Below the pieces are notes generated by a model. That model saw nothing but the letters and a program-made list of their open reading frames with translations, did not search any database and was not told the DNA's origin. From DATATB01 sp036268995 (GTDB taxonomy: Bacteria; Planctomycetota; Planctomycetia; Pirellulales; PNKZ01), in the NCBI GenBank assembly GCA_036268995.1, contig DATATB010000101.1:1-46070 (forward strand): a stretch of DNA of 46,070 bases. Direction: 5' to 3'. Each line of letters begins with the position of its first letter. Positions within the stretch are counted from its first letter, which is position 1. Of the stretch, positions 35,234 through 42,868 are shown piece after piece. A program made the translations under genes and the position numbers.

Positions 35234-35841
35234 GACTGGCGGCCCCGGCCGGGGTACACGGCCTGCTCGGTAATGATCGAGTCCATGTAGATATCGTGCT
35301 GCTGCGTGGGAATCTCGGGAAACAACTGGCACTCGAAGGCGAGTGCCACCAGCGGAGCATCGGGCCGGGCGTGCTCCAACAGCTTGTCGTAATAGCCAAA
35401 GCCGTGGCCCATCCGGCCTCCGCTGCGGTCAAAGGCCACGCCGGGAACCATGATCAGGTCCAGGTCGGCCGGCTCGAGCCGCTTGCCCGGCTGATTGCGC
35501 AGCTCGGTCTTGGGTTCGAGAATCTTGTACATGCCGATTGCCAGCTCATCCATGCTGGCCAGATGGAACAGCTCCAACTCGCCCTCGACGCAGTAGGGCA
35601 CCACGATTCGCTTGCCGTGCGTGAGCGCCTCGGGCAGATACTGGCGCGTGCGGACTTCGGTGCGGACGTCGACATAGAACATTACCGTGCCGGCTGCGGC
35701 GTATTGCGGCAGGGCCACGAACTTCTGGCAAATCAGGCTGCTGAGCTCGTCCTTATTTTCCTGGGCTTTGCGATTGGCATGGGCTTGCTCGCGAATCTCT
35801 TGCTTGCGTTGCTGCCAATCCAGCAGTTGCTCGCTGGTCAT
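35230..35841 (-). CDS. 5-formyltetrahydrofolate cyclo-ligase
   Basis: The protein has 203 residues, the usual length. The nucleotide/folate loop near the C-terminus reads PGVAFDRSGGRMGHGFGYYDKLL, the family signature. TVMFYVDVRTEVRT and KRIVVPYC precede it. The enzyme converts 5-formyl-THF to 5,10-methenyl-THF with ATP. AGGAGG lies four bases before the ATG. The stop overlaps the GTG of ftr by four bases, directly linking a folate C1 enzyme to a methanopterin C1 enzyme in one transcript. Confidence 0.93.
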   Translation of the reverse strand: MTSEQLLDWQQRKQEIREQAHANRKAQENKDELSSLICQKFVALPQYAAAGTVMFYVDVRTEVRTRQYLPEALTHGKRIVVPYCVEGELELFHLASMDELAIGMYKILEPKTELRNQPGKRLEPADLDLIMVPGVAFDRSGGRMGHGFGYYDKLLEHARPDAPLVALAFECQLFPEIPTQQHDIYMDSIITEQAVYPGRGRQS

Positions 35842-35907
35842 GCATCCTCCTGCGTGTTCTGAAGTCTGGGCTTTTGGCTCGCCGGCTGTTGCTGGCGCGA
35901 AGCGGCA

Positions 35908-35936
35908 TTGACCGCCCGCTTGGGGGCTGCTATTGA
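35908..35936 (+). promoter_or_regulatory. Possible promoter for the DUF6268-like gene
   Basis: TTGACC (35908-35913) and TATTGA (35931-35936) are 17 bases apart in the divergent gap. The -10 is weak (three of six), and the leader would be about 145 bases long. Confidence 0.35.
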
Positions 35937-36087
35937 AAGCGGCCCGACGCTCTTGATACGTACGTGAACCCGAACCGGTGCCGACGAATACGGCGGGTCA
36001 ATTGGCGGATCAAGACGCGATAGTTTACCGAACTCGAAGGACTCGTGCGAGGACCCAGCGCTGAGTTGCGCCACGAAATGGGGGTTC

Positions 36088-37308
36088 GTGCTGGGAATGT
36101 GGCTCGCGCTGGCGCCGGCAGCGGCGCTCGGGCAGCGGGTGATCTTTCCCACACCGGTCCCTGACAATTCGGCCAGCGGAGGCACGCAGGCGGCCAGCCC
36201 AGCGTACGGCGTCGATTTGCAATCGGTGCCGGGCAGCGGGGCGTCGCCCTATTTGCCGCCAGGCGGATTTGGCCCGCCGCCGCCCACCACCGCGCCGGCC
36301 GCCGCGCAGCTCCCGACAGGCCCCGTTTCGCCTTATGTGGCGCCTCCGCCCGGCTATGGCAGTCCCCCGACCTCGTTTGCTCCCCCGCCGGGCACCATCC
36401 AGCCCACGCAGCAGCCGGCCTGGGATCCCTACGCGCCGCCCGGCACGACCCCGCTGGCACAGGCCCCGGCTTATGAACCTGGCCCCGTGGCTCCGCCCGG
36501 GGGCTTTTTTCCGCAAGCCATCCGGCTGCTGCAAGAAGTCCAAGTCCAAGACACCTGGGTGCCGCGGCAGATCGGCAACAACGGCTTCGGCATCGACGAC
36601 ATCATCATGAATGCGTCGTTTGGCTTCCCGGTCGGCAGCATCGCGGCACCACTCATTATCACGCCGGGCTTCAACATTCACCTGCTGGATGGTCCGGTCT
36701 CGATTCCCGGCCAGGCCAACGACTTGCCCGGCCACGTGTACGACGCCTACTTGGGCGCTTCGTGGCGCCCGCAGTTCTCGCCCATGTGGGGCGCCGACCT
36801 GGCCGTCAGCGCGGGTGCCTACAGCGATTTTCAACAGGTCACTTGGAACAGCGTCCGCGTGCTCGGCCGGGGATTGGGCGTGGTCACCCTATCGCCGCAG
36901 TGGAAGGTCGAGGCCGGCATCGTGTATCTCGACCGCTTGAGCGTCAAGCTGCTGCCGGCCGGCGGTGTGATCTGGACGCCCAATCCGGACGTTAAATTCG
37001 ACTTCGTCTTCCCCTATCCCAAGTTCGCCGAGCGGATCAGCAACGTCGGCAACTTCGAGGTCTGGGCCTATCTCCGCGGCGAATACGGCGGCAGCCAGTG
37101 GTCGGTCGTGCATACCAACGGCGTCGAAGACGTCATCAATTACAACGACTTGCGGGCGATCCTGGGCCTGGAATGGTTCGGCAACAGCCGCATTCGCGGC
37201 AACGTCGAGCTGGGCTTCGTCTTCGACCGCAACATCATGTACCGCTACACGGCCCCCACCGCCCATCCCGGCGACACCATGATGTTCCAGGCCAACTTCG
37301 CGTTTTGA
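36088..37308 (+). CDS. DUF6268-like outer-membrane beta-barrel protein
   Basis: From GTG 36088 the product has 406 residues. A short hydrophobic stretch (MLGMWLALAPAAALGQ) looks like a Sec signal peptide. A Pro/Gly-rich low-complexity linker follows (about residues 40-145), then a beta-rich C-terminal domain. Motifs such as WKVEAGIVYLDR, LPAGGVIWTPNPDVKFDFVFPYPKFAER, YLRGEYGGSQW and the aromatic final FQANFAF fit the planctomycete DUF6268 barrel family. The start is uncertain: the signal n-region is unusually short, the frame is open upstream without an ATG, and the ATG at 36078 is in another frame. A repeat copy starts two bases after the stop. Confidence 0.8.
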   Translation: MLGMWLALAPAAALGQRVIFPTPVPDNSASGGTQAASPAYGVDLQSVPGSGASPYLPPGGFGPPPPTTAPAAAQLPTGPVSPYVAPPPGYGSPPTSFAPPPGTIQPTQQPAWDPYAPPGTTPLAQAPAYEPGPVAPPGGFFPQAIRLLQEVQVQDTWVPRQIGNNGFGIDDIIMNASFGFPVGSIAAPLIITPGFNIHLLDGPVSIPGQANDLPGHVYDAYLGASWRPQFSPMWGADLAVSAGAYSDFQQVTWNSVRVLGRGLGVVTLSPQWKVEAGIVYLDRLSVKLLPAGGVIWTPNPDVKFDFVFPYPKFAERISNVGNFEVWAYLRGEYGGSQWSVVHTNGVEDVINYNDLRAILGLEWFGNSRIRGNVELGFVFDRNIMYRYTAPTAHPGDTMMFQANFAF

Positions 37309-37310
37309 CC

Positions 37311-37333
37311 TAGCCGGCACATTCATGTGCCGT
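37311..37333. repeat. Third copy of the 23-bp CCGGCACATTCATGTGCCG element
   Basis: It is identical to 33354-33376 and forms an 8-bp-stem hairpin by itself. It lies two bases after the DUF6268-like stop and before the ABC exporter promoter, so it may act as a terminator. Confidence 0.75.
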
Positions 37334-37361
37334 GCCTTTAGCCTCTCTCACGCGCGGCCCG

Positions 37362-37367
37362 TATAAT
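37362..37367 (+). promoter_or_regulatory. Perfect TATAAT six bases before the ABC exporter ATG
   Basis: The consensus -10 TATAAT is followed by six bases and then ATG 37374, so the expected transcription start coincides with the start codon. The -35 region is poor. Confidence 0.5.
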
Positions 37368-37373
37368 TGCGGC

Positions 37374-39293
37374 ATGACGCGTTCCAGCCGACAACGATTT
37401 CGCGACTTCGTCCAAGAACTCCGCGGCCGCCAGCCGGCCAGCGGGACATCTGCCGACAGTGGCCGGCTGCAGAGCCGCTCTTTCTGGCAACTGTTCCAGC
37501 AGTTCTGGAAGCTGCTGGGCAAGCGCCGCCGCTACATCGCGCTGGCGCTGGGGTCGGTGACGATTGCCTCGCTGCTCAAGCTGGTGCCGCCGGCCGCCAC
37601 CAAACTGGTCATCGACTACGTTCTGCCCGGCCGCCCGCTGCCTGGACATTGGTCCGAGGTGCTGCATCTGCCCGCGCACGGGCTGCCGGCATTAACTGCC
37701 CTGGCCTTGGGCGTGTTGGCGGTGTCGCTGACCGGCTCGCTGTTAAGTCTTTGGGGTCGTTCGACCGCCACGCTGGCGGTCAAACGCGTGCAGGTGGCCA
37801 TTCGCAAACGGGTCTTCCGGCATGCGGCGCAACTGCCGCTGCACCGCGTCTATCAGCTCAAGAGCGGCGGCGTGTCGAGCATCTTGCGCGAAGATGCCGG
37901 CGGCATCGGCGACCTCGTGTTTGCCCTGCTCTACAATCCCTGGCGCGCCGTCATTCAGCTCTTGGGCAGCATTTGCGTGCTCACCTGGGTCGACTGGCGG
38001 CTGCTGGCCGCCTCGCTGGTGCTTGTGCCGGGCGTGTACTTGAGCCATCGCACGTGGATCGGCCGCATCCGCCCGCTCTATCGTCAAATCCGCCGCCAGC
38101 GGCAGGAAATCGACAGCCACGCCACCGAAGCCTTCGCCGGCATGCGCGTCGTCCGGGCCTTCAACCGCGGCCGCAACGAAACCGGCCGCTTTGCCCGCGG
38201 CGGACATCTCATGGCCAGGCAGGAACTGCTGGCCTGGTGGTGGTCGCGGCTGGTCGAGTTGGCTTGGGAAGCCTTGCTGCCGCTGGCCTCGGCCGGGCTG
38301 CTGCTCTATGGCGGCTCGCAAGTGCTCGCCGGGCAACTTTCGATCGGCGACCTGATGATGTTCATCGTCTATCTTGCCATGCTGCTCGAGCCCCTGGCCG
38401 TGCTGGTCGAAAGCGCGACGGCCTTTCAGAACAACCTGGCAGGGCTGGAACGCGTGCTCGACCTGCTGGCCGAGCCGATCGAAATGCCGCCGGCTCCCGG
38501 CGCCGTCAAGCTCGATCGTCACCAGGTCGAGGGCCGGTTGACGTTGCGCGATGTCAGTTTTCATTATCCAGCCAGCGACGAGCTGGTGCTCAAGGACATC
38601 CAACTCGATGTTGAGCCGGGCCAGACGATCGCGCTGGTCGGCGCCAGCGGAGCCGGCAAGACCACGCTCTGCAATCTGATCGCCCGGTTTTACGACCCGA
38701 CTTCCGGAGCCATCGAACTCGATGGCGTTGATCTGCGGCAGATCGATGTGGAAAGCTACCGGCAGCTTTTGGGCATCGTCGAGCAGGACGTGTTTCTGTT
38801 CGACGGCACGGTGGCCGACAACATCGGCTACGCCGCACGCCACGCTCGGCAGTCGGACGTCGAACGGGCGGCCCGCATTGCCAACGCCCATGACTTCATC
38901 ACGGCTCTGCCCGACGGCTATGAAACGCTCATCGGCGAGCGGGGGGTGCGCCTCAGCGGCGGCCAGCGGCAGCGGCTGGCAATCGCCAGGGCCGTGCTAG
39001 CCGATGCTCGGATCTTCATTCTCGACGAGGCCACGAGCAACCTCGACACCGACAGCGAGCGCCTGATCCAGCAGAGCCTGCGGGGTCTGCTCGTCGGCCG
39101 CACCAGCTTCGTGATCGCTCACCGGCTGAGCACGGTGGTGCACGCGGACCGCATTCTCGTGCTGGCCGATGGCCGCATTGCCGAGATTGGCACGCACGAC
39201 GAGTTGCTTTCCACCAGCGGGCTGTACCGCCACATGGTCCACGTGCAATTGTCGGCCGGTCCGCAGGCGGAACTCGGCTCCGCGCCCCGGTAG
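37374..39293 (+). CDS. ABC exporter, fused permease-ATPase (MsbA-like)
   Basis: The 639-residue half-transporter has six transmembrane segments (about residues 50-370) followed by an ATPase domain. Walker A is GASGAGKTT (423-431), the signature motif is LSGGQRQRLA (about 526), Walker B is IFILDEATSNLD (about 549) and the switch His is in IAHRLST. It would work as a homodimer exporting a lipid, peptide or drug; the substrate is not identifiable. The ATG at 37374 has no Shine-Dalgarno but a TATAAT immediately before it, pointing to a leaderless mRNA. Its TAG stop is the first three bases of an inverted repeat. Confidence 0.93.
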   Translation: MTRSSRQRFRDFVQELRGRQPASGTSADSGRLQSRSFWQLFQQFWKLLGKRRRYIALALGSVTIASLLKLVPPAATKLVIDYVLPGRPLPGHWSEVLHLPAHGLPALTALALGVLAVSLTGSLLSLWGRSTATLAVKRVQVAIRKRVFRHAAQLPLHRVYQLKSGGVSSILREDAGGIGDLVFALLYNPWRAVIQLLGSICVLTWVDWRLLAASLVLVPGVYLSHRTWIGRIRPLYRQIRRQRQEIDSHATEAFAGMRVVRAFNRGRNETGRFARGGHLMARQELLAWWWSRLVELAWEALLPLASAGLLLYGGSQVLAGQLSIGDLMMFIVYLAMLLEPLAVLVESATAFQNNLAGLERVLDLLAEPIEMPPAPGAVKLDRHQVEGRLTLRDVSFHYPASDELVLKDIQLDVEPGQTIALVGASGAGKTTLCNLIARFYDPTSGAIELDGVDLRQIDVESYRQLLGIVEQDVFLFDGTVADNIGYAARHARQSDVERAARIANAHDFITALPDGYETLIGERGVRLSGGQRQRLAIARAVLADARIFILDEATSNLDTDSERLIQQSLRGLLVGRTSFVIAHRLSTVVHADRILVLADGRIAEIGTHDELLSTSGLYRHMVHVQLSAGPQAELGSAPR

Positions 39294-39353
39294 CGGAATT
39301 CGTGAGAATTCCGAACTCGCGCGAGCTGACCGCGAGTCTCACGACTTCCGCTA
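39291..39353. terminator. 17-bp inverted repeat starting at the ABC gene stop codon
   Basis: TAGCGGAATTCGTGAGA (39291-39307) pairs with 39337-39353 with one mismatch, and the left arm is followed by its own hairpin (GGAATTC/GAATTCC). The first three bases are the ABC gene's stop codon. Confidence 0.65.
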
Positions 39354-39421
39354 CGATAGGTCCCCTGACGCCCAGGTCCTAAGCCCCCCGCAATGAGGCT
39401 TTTTCGGCTGCGGCAGTTTGC

Positions 39422-39450
39422 TTGACACGCGCAGTTTGGGAGGCTTTACT
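39422..39450 (+). promoter_or_regulatory. Promoter of the small cytochrome gene
   Basis: A perfect TTGACA (39422-39427) lies 17 bases before TTTACT (39445-39450, four of six). The leader would be about 115 bases, with no obvious riboswitch structure. Confidence 0.6.
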
Positions 39451-39573
39451 TATCGCTGGCGGCAGCCGAACAAACCCGGTTGCAGTCCGGAGCATGATGT
39501 TGGCACGGCGCGCGCCGTGCGATTGCGGCATCTGCCGCCGCCTTCCTTGAACACGCATTTGGGAGAATGGTGC

Positions 39574-39939
39574 ATGAAAACGAATTTGTCGATGGCCGGC
39601 TTTTTGACGCTTGCCGGCGCCGTGGCTGTGGCCGTGTGCCTCGGCTTCGGCTCTTCGGCCGACGCCCGGCCGAACTACAACAAGGCCTTCCAGGCCAAGT
39701 ATCCGGACCTGGCCGCCGCCAAAGAGGCCAAGTGCGGTGTCTGCCACCAGGGCATGGACAAGAAGGTCCGCAACGACTTCGGCAAGGCTTTCGGTAAGGA
39801 CCTGGGCGGCAAGAAGGTCATGGACGCCACCCAGATCGACGCCGCCTTGGACAAGGTCGCCGGCGAGCCCAGCGCCATCGACGGCAAGACTTTCGGTGAC
39901 CTGATCAAGGACGGCAAGCTGCCCAATACCAAGCCGTAA
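39574..39939 (+). CDS. Small secreted monohaem c-type cytochrome-like protein
   Basis: The protein has 121 residues, with a signal peptide (MKTNLSMAGFLTLAGAVAVAVCLGFGSSADA) and a mature domain of about 90 residues. One haem c motif, CGVCH, is present (Cys54, Cys57, His58) in the stretch KYPDLAAAKEAKCGVCHQG; no clear Met ligand follows in the usual spacing. The Lys-rich mature domain is likely periplasmic. It could carry electrons, but it does not match a standard cytochrome c class by eye. GGGAGA lies about eight bases before ATG 39574; the upstream part of the frame is leader DNA. It has its own promoter and terminator, so it is a single-gene unit. Confidence 0.8.
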   Translation: MKTNLSMAGFLTLAGAVAVAVCLGFGSSADARPNYNKAFQAKYPDLAAAKEAKCGVCHQGMDKKVRNDFGKAFGKDLGGKKVMDATQIDAALDKVAGEPSAIDGKTFGDLIKDGKLPNTKP

Positions 39940-39963
39940 TCGGCTTGTATCGAAGTTTGCTCG

Positions 39964-39997
39964 CACAGGCCGGCCGCAGCGCCGGCCTGTGTCGTTT
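39964..39997 (+). terminator. Rho-independent terminator after the small cytochrome gene
   Basis: An 11-bp perfect stem (CACAGGCCGGC, 39964-39974, with GCCGGCCTGTG, 39981-39991) has a six-base loop followed by a short T run. Confidence 0.75.
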
Positions 39998-40002
39998 CAT
40001 GA

Positions 40003-40021
40003 GGTGGTCAGTGGTCAGTGG
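40003..40021. repeat. GGTGGTCAGTGGTCAGTGG tract
   Basis: The same GTGGTCAGTGGTCAGTGG word occurs at 42195-42212. Both copies are intergenic. Confidence 0.55.
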
Positions 40022-40038
40022 CTTTTTCGCTGGAGCGG

Positions 40039-40989
40039 CTACGACAAGCTGATCGTGAACCGCGTAGCCACCGATTCGCCCGGCGCCAACACGCGCAAGC
40101 CGGCATCGATTCCACGCTCGGCCAGGGCATAGGCGTTGGGAATGCAACTGTACGGCTCGATGCAGATCGCCTGGCGATGCGGCGGATTGAACACGACGCA
40201 GGCGCGGAAAAATTCGTCGAACGTCTGCGTCATCGTCCGCCCCGAGGCCGGATCCTCGATGCTCGTGCTGCACACGCCGTCACGGAATTCCAGGCCGCCG
40301 TAAACGTCGTCCAGCTCCGTGTCCGCAAACCGCACGCCCCGGGCAATCGCATCGCCCGGTGCCAGCGGCACGTGCTCGCCGGTGGGCAGCATCTCGCCGC
40401 GTGGCCAGATTTCGCGGGCAGGCACGCGAATGCGGCATTCGGCCGCCTGGCCCGACAAACCCAGCGGCAGCCGAAAATACGGATGCGTGCCCAAGCCCAT
40501 CGGCAGCGGCTTGTCGTCGGGATTGTCGATCGTGATGTCGCAGACGAGCGATCGGCCCGAGACTTCGTAGGCCACGGTCAGGCGGAAATTGGCCGGCCAC
40601 TTCTTGAGTAATCCCGGCGCGAGCGTCGCCGCGTGAAACTGGCCGACAACCCGCCACGGTCCGGCTTCGACCACCTGCCACGGCCGATTGAGCACATAGC
40701 CGTGGATCGCATTGCCCATGTGATCGTCCAGATCGCCGATGCTGTAGGTCGCTCCGCGGAACGTGATTTCGCTGCCCGCCAGCCGGCCGGCAAACGGAAA
40801 CAGCAGGGGAATGCCGCCGTGGCTGGGCCGCACGGTGCCGCTGGCAAAGTCGGGCGGTGCATACAGCACTTCGACCGGTTGCAAGTCGGTCGGCACCTGG
40901 AAGCTGAAACAGTTGAAGCCCAGGCCGACCAGGATTTTGGCCGTGCTGCCCGAGCGCTCATCGCCGATGGACACGATTTCCGGATTCAT
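40039..40989 (-). CDS. Aldose 1-epimerase family protein
   Basis: The 316-residue beta-sandwich enzyme has the galactose mutarotase layout. PSHGGIPLLFPFAGR is followed by the first catalytic His in NAIHGYVLNRPW, the second His in GLGTHPYFRLP and a C-terminal Glu in ICIEPYSCIPNA acting as base. It interconverts alpha and beta anomers of a hexose or hexose phosphate. GAGAGG lies about eight bases before the ATG at 40989. It is a lone gene; the downstream side carries the cytochrome terminator on the other strand. Confidence 0.9.
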   Translation of the reverse strand: MNPEIVSIGDERSGSTAKILVGLGFNCFSFQVPTDLQPVEVLYAPPDFASGTVRPSHGGIPLLFPFAGRLAGSEITFRGATYSIGDLDDHMGNAIHGYVLNRPWQVVEAGPWRVVGQFHAATLAPGLLKKWPANFRLTVAYEVSGRSLVCDITIDNPDDKPLPMGLGTHPYFRLPLGLSGQAAECRIRVPAREIWPRGEMLPTGEHVPLAPGDAIARGVRFADTELDDVYGGLEFRDGVCSTSIEDPASGRTMTQTFDEFFRACVVFNPPHRQAICIEPYSCIPNAYALAERGIDAGLRVLAPGESVATRFTISLS

Positions 40990-41073
40990 ACCGCAAACCT
41001 CTCACCGCATAAAGCCGCGACCGGTGGTCGCGCGCATCGCCCCAAAAGCGCATCCCAGCATACCGGTTTTCGG

Positions 41074-41179
41074 CTAAGGGACGAACGCAAAATAACTTCT
41101 CCGCAAACCCCTCGCCCCTTGCGGGAGAGGCCGGGTGAGGGGCCTGAAAAATCGGGAAGTTATTTTGCGTTCGTTCCTA
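41074..41179. repeat. About 100-bp MITE-like inverted-repeat element
   Basis: Arms 41078-41099 and 41156-41177 are 22-bp inverted copies with one mismatch; the shared core is GAACGCAAAATAACTTC. The spacer holds a second, GC-rich foldback (CCCCTCGCCCCTTGCGGGAG with a complementary GTGAGGGG). The right end merges with the TAG stop of the membrane-protein gene. No transposase is present. Confidence 0.75.
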
Positions 41180-42106
41180 ACTTGCAGCGCCCGGCTCCAG
41201 CAACCCCGCGGCCCGCTGCTGGGCCACGACCATCATCAGCACGATCAGGACGAACAACAGCGCGGCGGTGCGCACGCCCCGGGGCTCGGTTTCGCCCAAG
41301 GCAATGCTGGCCGCCCGTTGCAGCAGCCCGAGCGTGACGACTAGCGACAGCCCAAACAGCAGAGCCGAGACCGCATCTCCGCCCAGCAGCGCGTCGCGCG
41401 ACGCCTGCGGCAAATGGAACAGCACGAGCGCTCCGACGGGCAATTGCCCGAGCGTGGCCCCCAATGTCAGCCAGGCGCCGGACTTGACCAGCCGGTCGTC
41501 GGCCGATGGATCTTCGGGCGTGGCCATCAGCATCAACGCCACTCCCCCGGCCGCGGCCGCCGCCAGGGCAAAGTGCAGCACCATCGCCGCCACCTGCGGA
41601 TCGACCAGCAACTGGACGAAGTGGACCGGCCCGCTCCAGTCGTCGGGCCGGCTGGCCAGCACGTTCAAGCCGACGAACAGCGGCGGAAAGTGATAGACCA
41701 GGTCCGTTCCGGCCAGCACCAGCAGCGTGACAATGCCCCAGAAACGCCGCCGGTGGGTCAGGTCCTCGAAGCGTGAAAACCCGAGCACAGCCGCCAGGCA
41801 CGCGGCGTAAAACACCAGTTCCACGCCCCCGAACCAATAGCGCGAAGCCGGCAAGCGGCCGGCCGCGGCAAAAAAGCCCGGCGCCGCCCACCAGGCCAAC
41901 GCCAGCGCGATCCCGCCCGTGAGCACGCCCACCCCCACTGCCGCCAGCGACCAGACAACCAGCCTGCGCCCAGCGCTGGCGGCCGCACGGTCCGCATTTC
42001 GCCGGGCTTTCCAGAACAGCCACAGGCCGACAAACGGCCCGGCCGATGCCAGGTTGACAGCCAGCAAATGCACAATCAGCACCGCGACCAGTCCGCTCGA
42101 TAACAA
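41177..42106 (-). CDS. Uncharacterised polytopic membrane protein with conserved-looking His residues
   Basis: The 309-residue, very hydrophobic protein has about eight predicted transmembrane segments. His residues lie within or next to the helices: VLIVHLLAVNLASAGP near the N-terminus, LVYHFPPLFVGLN in the middle, VHFVQLLVD and VLHFALAAA, and LVLFHLPQ. This pattern would suit bis-His haem b or another metal, but I do not recognise a family. The start is TTG 42106 with GGAGAGG just upstream; no ATG is available nearby. The stop codon falls at the end of the inverted-repeat element. Confidence 0.7.
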   Translation of the reverse strand: MLSSGLVAVLIVHLLAVNLASAGPFVGLWLFWKARRNADRAAASAGRRLVVWSLAAVGVGVLTGGIALALAWWAAPGFFAAAGRLPASRYWFGGVELVFYAACLAAVLGFSRFEDLTHRRRFWGIVTLLVLAGTDLVYHFPPLFVGLNVLASRPDDWSGPVHFVQLLVDPQVAAMVLHFALAAAAAGGVALMLMATPEDPSADDRLVKSGAWLTLGATLGQLPVGALVLFHLPQASRDALLGGDAVSALLFGLSLVVTLGLLQRAASIALGETEPRGVRTAALLFVLIVLMMVVAQQRAAGLLEPGAAS

Positions 42107-42191
42107 GTCGCCTCTCCGCGTGCTCTGGGGCCTACATGACCGGGATGGTAAGTCCGGCCATTATATCGCCGCCCGGCGGCGCTTGCGCCTG

Positions 42192-42251
42192 CCAGTGGTC
42201 AGTGGTCAGTGGCAACGGACAACTGACCACTGACAACGGACAACTGACCGG
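42192..42251. repeat. GTCAGTGG / ACAACTGACC low-complexity tract upstream of the tRNA
   Basis: Repeated GTGGTCAGTGG words are followed by CAACGGACAACTGACCACTGAC words, partly complementary to each other, so the block can fold. It lies before the tRNA promoter in the 204-base gap. Confidence 0.55.
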
Positions 42252-42261
42252 TCGTAGGTCG

Positions 42262-42291
42262 TTGACAGCCCTTTCTCCCCACCGATACGAT
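42262..42291 (+). promoter_or_regulatory. tRNA-Val promoter
   Basis: A perfect TTGACA (42262-42267) and TACGAT (42286-42291) are separated by 18 bases, 19 bases before the tRNA. Confidence 0.65.
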
Positions 42292-42310
42292 TGCCTGCAA
42301 GCGAACAATC

Positions 42311-42384
42311 GGGCGGTTGGCGCAATTGGTTAGCGCACCTCGTTTACACCGAGGGGGTTAGGGGTTCGAGTCCCTTACCGCCCA
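42311..42384 (+). tRNA. tRNA-Val (anticodon UAC)
   Basis: The cloverleaf is complete. It has a 7-bp acceptor (GGGCGGT/ACCGCCC), a D-arm GCGC/GCGC, and an anticodon stem CCTCG/CGAGG with loop TTTACAC (anticodon TAC). A five-base variable loop, T-arm AGGGG/CCCTT with loop TTCGAGT, and discriminator A complete it. CCA is not encoded. Confidence 0.95.
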
Positions 42385-42481
42385 CTGGTACTGCGGGCAG
42401 TTGCTCGCGGAAGGCCGCAAAGCCCCAGTGGCCTTGGGCGGCTGCGTGCCGCCGCTGCGGATGCTAAGATCCTAACCGCGT

Positions 42482-42868
42482 TCACTTGCCTTTCTTCGCG
42501 GCTTTGGACTTCGACCTGGCGGCCTGCTTCAACACGTGATCGATGCGATCGATCGTGCGTGCGGTCGGCGTGTGCTTGCCCGATTCGATTCGAGAAATCG
42601 TTTCCTGGCGCATGCCGGCCAATTCGGCCAGCGCTTGCTGGCTCAGCCCCAGGGCCTTTCGCTCCCGAATGATGTCGCGGGCGATGGAAATTCGAGTGAA
42701 TTCGATGGCCGGCACGTGGCCGTGCTTGTCCGGCTCCGGCAGCGCGGGTAGATCATCCTCGTCGGCAACGGCTTGACCGGCCAGCCGGCACAAACGCTCG
42801 TACTCGGCGTGCTCCAAGATGACCAGGCGTTTGCCGGCCACTTGCACGGTCACTTGTTTGCCGATCAT
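42482..42868 (-). CDS. XRE-family helix-turn-helix protein, orphan antitoxin-like
   Basis: The 128-residue protein has an N-terminal strand-rich segment (GKQVTVQVAGKRLVILEHAEYERL) like that of some antitoxins, an acidic linker, and a C-terminal XRE helix-turn-helix (LGLSQQALAELAGMRQETISRIESGKHTPT, about 80-108). A Lys-rich tail follows. Such proteins pair with RelE/HigB toxins, but no toxin gene is adjacent on either side. It may be a solitary regulator or act on the neighbouring restriction gene. ATG 42868 is preferred to GTG 42886. Confidence 0.85.
   Translation of the reverse strand: MIGKQVTVQVAGKRLVILEHAEYERLCRLAGQAVADEDDLPALPEPDKHGHVPAIEFTRISIARDIIRERKALGLSQQALAELAGMRQETISRIESGKHTPTARTIDRIDHVLKQAARSKSKAAKKGK

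Noticed and set aside
35842..36087. Riboswitch or structured leader before the DUF6268-like gene
   Set aside because: No recognisable riboswitch core or strong hairpin could be found; only a weak promoter candidate.
39380..39403. AAGCC/GGCTT hairpin with T run as a terminator
   Set aside because: The stem is only five pairs with a long loop, and it is upstream of the cytochrome promoter; too weak to list.
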